64,000 nt of DNA from Thermoleophilia bacterium. GTDB lineage: Bacteria; Actinomycetota; Thermoleophilia; Solirubrobacterales; 70-9. The stretch spans positions 124,001-188,000 of the forward strand of contig JAENWT010000002.1 of NCBI GenBank assembly GCA_016650125.1. Direction: 5' to 3'. The position numbers and the translations under genes are program-made. Positions 57,700-64,000 of the stretch are shown here, one piece after another. The notes under the pieces were generated by a model. That model made no database searches. It was not told the origin of the DNA and saw only the letters and a list, made by a program, of their open reading frames with translations. Every line of letters begins with the position of its first letter. Position 1 is the first letter of the stretch.

Positions 57700-58827
57700 T
57701 CAGACGTCGAGGCGCTGCCGGGCCGATCGCACTTCTTCGAGCGCCTGATCGTTGGTCATCCCCAGGCTGAGCAGCAGGTCGGTCGCGGTCGAGCGGACCT
57801 GGCCGACGATCACGCTGACCGACAGGTTCGAGGTGTCCTCCAGAGCGGCACTGGCCCGGGCGGCGGCGCGCAGCGCGGGTTCTTTCGTGGCCGAGCGCCG
57901 CAGTGAGCCGCCGAGGTGGCGGTCGAGCGATCGCACCGAGGTGGCGAGGTCACGGATCGCGTCAGTGACCAGCTCTGGCACATGCTCTTCGAGGTCGATC
58001 GCCCGGACCGAGGCCCGGGCCAGCACTCGTGTGTTTCGGATCATCAGGTCGATCGGCCCGGCCGCCGCCGCGAGCTCGCCGATCCGGCCGCGGTTGTGTC
58101 TTCGCAGCGGCGAAAGCGAAGTCGTTTCCTGTCCGGCTTCGACCGCGATCTGCATCTCCCGGACCGCGGGGTCGAGCGAACGGGCCCGGTCGAGCGCGGC
58201 CATGATCTCCTCGTGGCTGCCGTGGTCGAGAGCGTCGGCCACGTCGACCAGGGTTCCGGACAGCCTGGTCAGCAGCGGCTCGAGGTGGCTCCGGACCAGC
58301 CGCACCGGGTCGACCGGCGTCAGGGCGTTGGCGCCGAGGGCGACTCCTCCTCCGATCAGGGCGTCGACGAACCGGTGGGCCGAGACCGCCAGGTCCGGGG
58401 TCGGGAGGGTCGCCACCAGCACCGCCGAAACGGCGGCCTGGTTGACCAGCAGGACACCCCCGCCGGAGAGGACCGCGGCGCTCATGGCCAGGGAAATGAC
58501 CAGCATCAGCTGCCAGGTGCCGGTTCCGGTGCCGAGCACGATCAGGTCGGCGATTCCGACCCCGAGGGCGACGCCGAGCGCCACTTCGTAGGCCCGTTTG
58601 CCGCGCCGCTCGATCGCCAGGCCGAGGACCAGCACGACCGCGATCGGAGCGAAGAACGGCTCGGCGTGCCCGAAGACCTTGGTTGCGATCAGCCAGGCGA
58701 GGCCGGCCGCCAGGCAGACCTGGATGATGCGCAGCCAGGCGAAGCGCAGGGCCGCGAACCGGTCTTCGACGGCGGCCCGCATCTTGGCCTTGACGGTGAC
58801 CAGTTCATGGGTGGCGGTCGGGGACAT
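57700..58827 (-). CDS. FUSC/aromatic acid exporter family membrane protein
   Basis: A 375-residue protein. Hydrophobic helices between about 33 and 165 (IIQVCLAAGLAWLIATKVFG, HAEPFFAPIAVVLVLG) follow the ArAE/FUSC half-repeat, then GGVALGANALTPVDPVRLVR marks the cytosolic start. The rest is an alpha-helical domain (about 180-375). It ends 2 bases from the convergent TetR gene. The substrate is unknown. Confidence 0.82.
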   Translation of the reverse strand: MSPTATHELVTVKAKMRAAVEDRFAALRFAWLRIIQVCLAAGLAWLIATKVFGHAEPFFAPIAVVLVLGLAIERRGKRAYEVALGVALGVGIADLIVLGTGTGTWQLMLVISLAMSAAVLSGGGVLLVNQAAVSAVLVATLPTPDLAVSAHRFVDALIGGGVALGANALTPVDPVRLVRSHLEPLLTRLSGTLVDVADALDHGSHEEIMAALDRARSLDPAVREMQIAVEAGQETTSLSPLRRHNRGRIGELAAAAGPIDLMIRNTRVLARASVRAIDLEEHVPELVTDAIRDLATSVRSLDRHLGGSLRRSATKEPALRAAARASAALEDTSNLSVSVIVGQVRSTATDLLLSLGMTNDQALEEVRSARQRLDV

Positions 58828-58901
58828 CCACCGCCACTATGTCATCTGGTCTGGGCGACCCATCCCTTCCATTTTCCTCGCCACGCGCATAAGGTCGGGG
58901 T

Positions 58902-59534
58902 ATGGACACAGCGTTCAGCCGCAACCTGACCGTGGACGTGCCGCCGTTCAAGTACACCGGCATCGCCCACACATTCAGGAACTCGCCTTTCAACGAGTAC
59001 CCGTACGCAATGGCGCGGCTCAGGTGGTTCACCGATTCCTTCGACCCGGTCCGTCACGACCTCAAGTTCGTCAGCCTGAAGCTGACGGACGTGGCCGAGG
59101 TGAACGCGAATTTCCAGTACCTCCAGGTCAGTGACGCCGGCCGGGTCGACGACATTCTCGACGTGGTCCATCGCGAGGTCTCGAATGAAGAGCGGAACGC
59201 GAAAGATTTCGGTCCGCACGAACCGGGCATCGGCAAGTGGGTCATCGACGACGACTACAACGAGCGCCACTCGCTGGAACTGCCGTTCGGGGTCGACCGT
59301 AAGGATTTGTTCAATCGGGTCCGCGAGAGGCTGCGGGACCAGGACACGCTCGAGGCGGCCTTCGACGATGTCTACCTCTATCCGCCCGAGTATTCCGATG
59401 TCCCCGGCAGCGATGTCCGGCACTCATTCCGGATCTTCGGTCACACGAAGTCGGGGGACCGCATCTCTGCTGGTGCACGCCTCGACGAGGCGGTCGGAAG
59501 CGTACTCGCCGAGATCAGCGCCGAAACGCCCTGA
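58902..59534 (+). CDS. hypothetical protein
   Basis: A 210-residue soluble, acidic protein beginning MDTAFSRNLTVDVPPFKYTG. No signal peptide, membrane helix or known motif is visible. Segments such as RHDLKFVSLKLTDVAEVN and PGSDVRHSFRIFGHTKSGDR alternate as in beta-rich folds. GGTCGGGG is close before ATG 58902. It stands alone between FUSC and Fic genes. No function can be proposed. Confidence 0.6.
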   Translation: MDTAFSRNLTVDVPPFKYTGIAHTFRNSPFNEYPYAMARLRWFTDSFDPVRHDLKFVSLKLTDVAEVNANFQYLQVSDAGRVDDILDVVHREVSNEERNAKDFGPHEPGIGKWVIDDDYNERHSLELPFGVDRKDLFNRVRERLRDQDTLEAAFDDVYLYPPEYSDVPGSDVRHSFRIFGHTKSGDRISAGARLDEAVGSVLAEISAETP

Positions 59535-59667
59535 CTCAGCCCAGACTGGCTCTGGGATGCTGCCGACGACCTGAGGGCGAACTGAGCTGACCCTTACAGC
59601 CGCGTCATGGTTAAGCTCTCACCCTAACGGTTCACACAGAATACGTTATAGAGGGTAAGATGGCCGG

Positions 59668-60822
59668 GTGGACCTCGACCGGTACTCATCAACCCCCTTC
59701 GGGGAAGCCCGCCACACCCCTGGCAAGCACGGCTACGTGGCCTATTTCGCTCACCCGGTGCCGCGCAAGATCGATTTGCCGACTTCGACGATCCGCCTGC
59801 TCGCGGATGCGGAAGCGGCCCTCGGGCAGTTGGCGGCGATCGGTCGGCTAGTGCCCAACCCCGATCTCCTGATCCGTCCCTACCTCTTGCGAGAGGCTCT
59901 GTCGTCGACCAGGATCGAAGGCACGCAGGCAAGCATGGCCGAGGTGTTTGACAGCGACGCATCCGGCGAGAACCCGAACGCCGACGTCGAAGAGGTGGTC
60001 AACTACATGGCCGCGATGCGGTGGGGCCTTGAGCAGCTCGACCGGCTTCCGATCAGCACCCGCCTGATCTGCGAAATGCACCGCCGCCTGATGGCCGGAG
60101 TGAGAGGCCGCGACCTGTCACCGGGCGAGCTGCGCCGAACCCAGAACTGGATCGGAGCGCCCGGGTCCACCATCGAGTCGGCACGCTTTGTACCGTCACC
60201 TCCGGCCGAGATCGCAGGATTACTCTCCGACTGGGAACACTTCGCCCACGAAGAGGCCGATCTACCGCTTCTGGTTCAGAACGCGTTGCTTCATTCGCAG
60301 TTCGAGACAATTCATCCCTTCCTCGACGGCAACGGCCGCATCGGTCGCCTACTGTTGATCTTCTTCCTGGTGGCCCGCGGCAGGCTGGACACACCGATCC
60401 TTTACGTGAGTTCGTATCTGGAAGAGAATCGCCAGAGCTACTACGAAGCTCTGCAGACGATTCATGAGACCGGCGAAGCGATCCCCTGGGTCGAGCTGTT
60501 CCTGACAGCGGTCCAGACCCAGGCGGTCGACGCGGTCGTCCGCAGTCAGCGAATCATCGAACTGCGTGAGCGGTATCGTCAGTCGGCAGCCGATGCGGGA
60601 AGTCCGAATGCTCTGGCTGTCGTGGATCTGATCTGCGAGAACCCCGTGGTGAACGCAAGAATGATCGAGGACAAGCTGGGGGTGAGCCGGCCAACGGCAC
60701 TCAGACTTCTGAGGAGGATGGAGGAAAAGGGAGTGCTGGAAGAAGACGAAGCGGGAGCCCGAGGACAGCGGCGGTACGTAGCCCGCGAGATGATGGGCGC
60801 GGTCGCGGGGGAAAGCAGGTGA
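59668..60822 (+). CDS. Fic-family protein with winged-helix C terminus
   Basis: A 384-residue likely AMP-transferase. The Fic_N region has the inhibitory helix motif S-x-x-x-E-G (Ser80 to Gly85 in SSTRIEGT), so it is an intramolecularly inhibited (class II) Fic. The active motif HPFLDGNGRIGR is complete at 216-227. The C terminus (NARMIEDKLGVSRPTALRLL) is a winged helix. GAGGG precedes GTG 59668. The target is unknown; such proteins often modify GyrB/ParE or regulate themselves. Confidence 0.92.
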   Translation: MDLDRYSSTPFGEARHTPGKHGYVAYFAHPVPRKIDLPTSTIRLLADAEAALGQLAAIGRLVPNPDLLIRPYLLREALSSTRIEGTQASMAEVFDSDASGENPNADVEEVVNYMAAMRWGLEQLDRLPISTRLICEMHRRLMAGVRGRDLSPGELRRTQNWIGAPGSTIESARFVPSPPAEIAGLLSDWEHFAHEEADLPLLVQNALLHSQFETIHPFLDGNGRIGRLLLIFFLVARGRLDTPILYVSSYLEENRQSYYEALQTIHETGEAIPWVELFLTAVQTQAVDAVVRSQRIIELRERYRQSAADAGSPNALAVVDLICENPVVNARMIEDKLGVSRPTALRLLRRMEEKGVLEEDEAGARGQRRYVAREMMGAVAGESR

Positions 60823-60889
60823 CTTCTCGATCGACGGTCGAACTCGCCGAAGTTGCCCAGATCACGGTGGGACCCGCTTCCAAGAGTGG

Positions 60890-60989
60890 GTTGAGTTCCC
60901 CTTTCCCCTGGGGACCGTAAGCTTCTTGTCCTCGAGCTTGACCTTGACCTTGCGTTGAGTTCCCCTTTCCCCTGGGGACCGTAAGCTTC
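60890..60989. repeat. 36-base direct repeat with 28-base spacer
   Basis: 60890-60925 and 60954-60989 are identical for 36 bases (starting GTTGAGTTCCCC, ending CCGTAAGCTTC), separated by 28 bases rich in CTTGAC repeats. The repeat contains a short TCCCC/GGGGA symmetry. This resembles a one-spacer CRISPR unit in size, but no cas genes and no third repeat are present, so a simple duplication is as likely. Confidence 0.5.
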
Positions 60990-61123
60990 CGAAAACTCTC
61001 AAATCTCTTGATTTGCAGGGCTTTCGGCTGATCCATACCGGGTTTGGTGGAGACCAAGTCCTTTGAGGGATTCAAGTTTGCGCTGGTGTCAAACGCGGTG
61101 AAGGGGCACCATGGCCCACCCCA

Positions 61124-61187
61124 GTTTCGGGGACCGCCAGGGCTCGGTCAGCGCCGTGGATCAGGCGGCGAGGCCTTCGATCGGGAC
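61124..61187 (-). pseudogene. degraded duplicate of the 3' end of glyS
   Basis: Read on the minus strand, this stretch gives VPIEGL, a stop, then TEPWRSPKLG, against VPIEGL and IEPWKSPKPG at the real GlyS C terminus. AGGCCTTCGATCGGGAC (61171-61187) is identical to 61645-61661, and GTTTCGGGGAC is shared as well. One codon is deleted and an in-frame stop is present. It lies about 400 bases beyond the true glyS end in the same orientation. Confidence 0.7.
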
Positions 61188-61313
61188 ACAGGCCCGATCG
61201 CACGCGGGAACTTCCTGAAATCGAGGCTGATGTCTACGTCAAGGATCATTGGAAATAAGGAACCGTTGCCCCGGATGCACACCTGTGAGCTTTGTGGCGC
61301 TAACCTTTCCAAG

Positions 61314-61571
61314 ATGGCCTCAGGAACCTGGACAGACGAAAGACTCGAAGATCTCGTGAACCGGGTGGATTCCGGGTTCGACCGGGCCGATCGGCAATTC
61401 CTCGACATACGGGGCGAGATCCGCGCCATGAGATCTGACCTGACCGGCCAGTCCGATGCCTTGAGATCTGACCTGACCGCCCAGATTGATTCTTTGCGGA
61501 GCCTCACGATCCGATTGTCCCTGGGAACCACTCTCGCGGTTCTCGTCGCGATCGCTACCCGTTCGCTCTGA
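61314..61571 (+). CDS. small coiled-coil membrane-anchored protein
   Basis: An 85-residue protein from ATG 61314. Residues 1-60 are a charged coiled coil with near-duplicated units (MRSDLTGQSD, LRSDLTAQID), and residues 64-82 a C-terminal membrane helix (IRLSLGTTLAVLVAIAT). The layout resembles short coiled-coil/TM proteins frequent in Thermoleophilia. A longer in-frame start at 61044 would read through the glyS remnant and is not favoured. It converges with glyS. Confidence 0.55.
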   Translation: MASGTWTDERLEDLVNRVDSGFDRADRQFLDIRGEIRAMRSDLTGQSDALRSDLTAQIDSLRSLTIRLSLGTTLAVLVAIATRSL

Positions 61572-61586
61572 CCACTGAGCTGAGGA

Positions 61587-62981
61587 TCAACCCGGTTTCG
61601 GGGACTTCCAGGGTTCGATCAGTTTGCCGGCGAGCAGTTCGGGCAGGCCTTCGATCGGGACCCGGGTCTGTTCGAGTGAATCGCGGTCGCGCAGGGTGAC
61701 CATGCCGTCGTCCTTGGTGTCGAAGTCGACCGTGATTCCCCAGGGGGTGCCGATCTCGTCCTGGCGGCGGTAACGCTTGCCGATCGAGCCGCCCGCGTCG
61801 TATTCGGTCTGGATGCCGGCGGCTCGCAGGTCCCTGTTGATCTCCTTGGCCTGTTCGGGCATGCCCTCCTTGTTGAAGAGCGGAAGTACGGCAGCCTTGA
61901 CCGGGGCGAGGCGGGGGTGGAGCTTGAGCACTGTGCGCTCGCGGCCTTCGACCTCCTCGGTGTCGTAGGCGTCGACCAGGAAGGCGAGCGCGGCGCGGTC
62001 GGCGCCGGCGGCCGGCTCGATCACGTGGGGCAGGTAACGCTCGCCGCTCTGCTGGTCGAAATACTCGAGTTTCTCGCCCGAGTGCTCCTGATGCTGGGTC
62101 AGGTCGAAGTTGCCGCGGTCAGCCACGCCTTCGAGCTCGGACCAGCCGATCGGGAAGAGGTACTCGATGTCCGAGGTTCGCGACGAATAGTGGGAGAGCT
62201 CGTCTTCCTCGTGCGGCCTGACCGTCAGGAAGCTCCCCCTGATGCCGAGGTTCAGGTACCAGTCACGGCGGATCTCGATCCATTTTTCGTACCACTCGCC
62301 GGCGTCGGCCGGTGGGACGAAGAACTCCATCTCCATCTGCTCGAACTCGCGGGTGCGGAAGATGAAGTTGCCCGGCGTGATCTCGTTGCGGAAGGACTTG
62401 CCGATCTGGGCGATGCCGAAAGGCGGTGCCTTGCGGGCGAAGTTGAGCACGTTCTTGAAGTTGATGAAGATGCCCTGGGCGGTCTCGGGGCGGAGGTAGA
62501 CGGCATTGCCGTTCTCGGCGACCGGGCCCATGTGGGTCTGGAACATCAGGTTGAAGTTGCGCGGGGGGCTGAGCTCGCCGCCGCACTCGGGGCAGCGGAT
62601 CTCGCCGTTCGGATCGCCACCGTCTTCGGCGATCGCCTCGCGCAGGTGATCCTCGCGCCAGCGCCGCTTGCACTTGCCGAGGCACTGGACCAGCGGGTCG
62701 GTGAAGCCGTCGAGGTGTCCAGAGGCCTCCCAGACCTTGGGGTGCTGGAGGATCGCCGAATCGAGGGCGACGATGTCATCGCGCTCGGTCAGCATCGAGC
62801 GCCACCACTCGTTCTTCACGTTGTTCTTGAGCAGAACCCCGTAGTGGCCGTAGTCGTAGGTCGAGCCGAGGCCGCCGTAGATCTCCGAGGACGGAAAGAC
62901 GAATCCGCGCCGCTTGGCGAGGGCGACGATCTCGTCCATCGTGACTTCGGTATTTCTCTCCACTTCGGGTTCTTCAGCCAT
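61587..62981 (-). CDS. glyS: glycyl-tRNA synthetase (dimeric, alpha2 type)
   Basis: A 464-residue class II aminoacyl-tRNA synthetase of the eukaryote-like homodimeric kind. FVFPSSEIYGG starts the core, a zinc knuckle has four Cys (CLGKC, CPEC), NAVYLRPETAQGIF and FRNEITPGNFIFRTREFEQM carry motif 2, and GGSIGKRYRRQDEIGTPWGI the anticodon-binding domain. ATG 62981 precedes AEEPEVERNTEV. A degraded copy of its tail lies downstream. Confidence 0.96.
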   Translation of the reverse strand: MAEEPEVERNTEVTMDEIVALAKRRGFVFPSSEIYGGLGSTYDYGHYGVLLKNNVKNEWWRSMLTERDDIVALDSAILQHPKVWEASGHLDGFTDPLVQCLGKCKRRWREDHLREAIAEDGGDPNGEIRCPECGGELSPPRNFNLMFQTHMGPVAENGNAVYLRPETAQGIFINFKNVLNFARKAPPFGIAQIGKSFRNEITPGNFIFRTREFEQMEMEFFVPPADAGEWYEKWIEIRRDWYLNLGIRGSFLTVRPHEEDELSHYSSRTSDIEYLFPIGWSELEGVADRGNFDLTQHQEHSGEKLEYFDQQSGERYLPHVIEPAAGADRAALAFLVDAYDTEEVEGRERTVLKLHPRLAPVKAAVLPLFNKEGMPEQAKEINRDLRAAGIQTEYDAGGSIGKRYRRQDEIGTPWGITVDFDTKDDGMVTLRDRDSLEQTRVPIEGLPELLAGKLIEPWKSPKPG

Positions 62982-63036
62982 GATCGACAAGGTATCGGGA
63001 CGTCTGCGGCGACGCGCTGCGATAATCAAAGGTCGA

Positions 63037-63372
63037 ATGCCGATCTACGAATACCGCTGCGACAAAGGCCACGAGGTCGACGTGATCCAGTCGATGAGCG
63101 AAGATGCCCTGACCGAGTGCCCCGAATGCGGGGCACCGACCCGCCGTGTCCTGCACTCGCCGGCGATTCACTTCAAGGGCTCGGGATTCCACAACACCGA
63201 CTACGGCACCCGCTCCGGCAACAAGCAGAAGCAGGCGGCCGCGGCCGCCAAGAAGGAGTCCTCCCCGGACTCCTCGTCCTCGGAAACTTCATCTCCATCG
63301 GACACCTCGTCGTCAACTTCGAGTGACAAGAAGTCCGAGAGTCCAGCCAAGAGCACTGCCAAACCAGACTGA
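63037..63372 (+). CDS. FmdB-type zinc-ribbon protein
   Basis: A 111-residue protein. The zinc ribbon starts MPIYEYRCDKGHE, where Cys8 is followed by His12 in place of the usual second Cys, and the other knuckle is Cys28-Cys31 (CPECG). Residues about 65-111 are a low-complexity Ser/Lys/Asp tail. Named after FmdB; role regulatory or nucleic-acid binding, not established. It is divergent from glyS. Confidence 0.88.
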   Translation: MPIYEYRCDKGHEVDVIQSMSEDALTECPECGAPTRRVLHSPAIHFKGSGFHNTDYGTRSGNKQKQAAAAAKKESSPDSSSSETSSPSDTSSSTSSDKKSESPAKSTAKPD

Positions 63373-63401
63373 GTACCAATCAATATCGGAAGGAACCGAG
63401 G

Positions 63402-64000
63402 ATGTCATCACCCCAAGCCAGCGAATCCAGTCACCTGGTGCGTCAGCTGACCAGTTTTGACGCGCAGTTCCTCGCGATCGAAGACGCCCGCAACTTCAGC
63501 CACGTCTGTGGCCTGGCAATCCTTGACCCGTCGACCGCCCCTGGCGGGACTCTCAACCTGGCCGACGTCCAGGCGCTGATCGAGGAACGCCTGCACCTGC
63601 TGCCGCCCTTCCGCTGGCGCCTGGCCGAAGTGCCGTTCGGCATCGATCACCCGTGGTGGGTCGACGATTCCGACTTCGATATCGAGTTCCACGTGCGCGA
63701 GCTGGCCCTGCCGGCGCCGGGGAATGACGTTCAGCTGACGGCGCAGATCGAGCGGCTCGTCTCCCGGCCACTCGACCGGTCGCATCCCCTCTGGGAATTT
63801 TATTTGATCCAGGGCCTGGAGAAGGGCCGGGTCGCCGTCTTCCCCAAGATCCACCACGCTGTCGTCGACGGCGTGTCGGGCGCCGAGATCATGGGCATCC
63901 TCTTCGATCTGGAGCCCACGGGACGCGATATTCCTCCACCCACTGACGACGGTGAGACTGAACGCGTCCCGACTTCACTGGAGCTGCTCGGCCGGGGAAT
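63402..64000 (+). CDS. wax-ester synthase/diacylglycerol acyltransferase (WS/DGAT), 3' end outside window
   Basis: The first 199 residues of an acyltransferase making triacylglycerol or wax ester storage lipid. GGAAGGA precedes ATG 63402. LTSFDAQFLAIEDARNFSHV is the family start and KIHHAVVDGVSG carries the catalytic HHxxxDG at 151-157. The frame is open to the window end, so the gene is incomplete here. Confidence 0.9.
   Translation, partial: MSSPQASESSHLVRQLTSFDAQFLAIEDARNFSHVCGLAILDPSTAPGGTLNLADVQALIEERLHLLPPFRWRLAEVPFGIDHPWWVDDSDFDIEFHVRELALPAPGNDVQLTAQIERLVSRPLDRSHPLWEFYLIQGLEKGRVAVFPKIHHAVVDGVSGAEIMGILFDLEPTGRDIPPPTDDGETERVPTSLELLGRG

Noticed and set aside
60890-60989. Calling the direct repeat a CRISPR array
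   Set aside because: Only two repeats, a low-complexity 28-base spacer and no cas genes; reported as a repeat instead.
61044-61313. Longer N terminus for the coiled-coil protein gene
   Set aside because: It would translate the opposite strand of the glyS remnant and other non-coding-looking sequence; ATG 61314 starts directly at the coiled coil.

Overview
The window is a high-GC, gene-dense bacterial chromosome segment with many GTG, TTG and overlapping ATGA/TTGA starts. It looks like an actinomycete (Actinomycetota), and the mix of genes suggests class Thermoleophilia (Solirubrobacterales-like); that placement is inferred from protein character, with no rRNA present to confirm it. No prophage, insertion sequence with a transposase, or cas gene was found.

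Layout. 0-8 kb: pentose-phosphate enzymes (gnd, pgl) coupled to an ion channel, then a TetR regulator with a Na+/H+-type antiporter, then a convergent large membrane protein and a metallo-beta-lactamase-fold hydrolase. 8-11.5 kb: universal stress protein, secreted subtilisin, tadA, and two convergent serine tRNA genes separated by a repeat- and hairpin-rich 0.4 kb. 11.5-19.8 kb: membrane and secreted proteins, rpsD, DUF202, YqgE, pdxH, a broken hydrolase gene, a CHAP-type secreted hydrolase and a GMC oxidoreductase unit. 19.7-25.2 kb: tRNA-Val, a large (Alu-bearing) SRP RNA, ytoQ, a membrane glycosyltransferase-like gene, then dnaX-ebfC-recR. The order tadA, tRNA-Ser, SRP RNA, dnaX, ebfC, recR matches the Bacillus-type cluster, here opened by about 9 kb of other genes.

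25-35 kb: thioesterase with an MMPL exporter, divergent lysC-asd (aspartate pathway), an AbiEi-like/DUF559 gene bracketed by two related hairpin repeats, and a CBS protein, ArsB/NhaD-type transporter and site-2 protease on the minus strand. 35-48 kb: GNAT, AidB-like acyl-CoA dehydrogenase, icd-mdh (TCA cycle), a winged-helix DNA-binding protein, a 2-hydroxyacid dehydrogenase, a large secreted protein with a collagen-like stretch and a structured leader, a fatty-acid hydroxylase and ahcY. 48-64 kb: hsp20-lon, typA with a CASTOR/POLLUX-like channel, a diiron (R2-like) protein fused to an SCP2 domain opposite a TetR regulator with a clear palindromic operator, FUSC, Fic, a degraded duplicate of the glyS tail, glyS, an FmdB-type zinc ribbon and the start of a wax-ester synthase/DGAT gene that leaves the window.

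The most unusual material is between genes: three families of dispersed structured repeats. One is a palindrome with GGGATA near its inner stem at 11237, 30773 and 31841. A second is a hairpin at 25247 and 51435. A third is a multi-block element at 8735, 11023 and 45970 with nearly constant spacing between its conserved blocks. There is also a 36-base direct repeat at 60890/60954. The three families are the best candidates here for an undescribed element or RNA.
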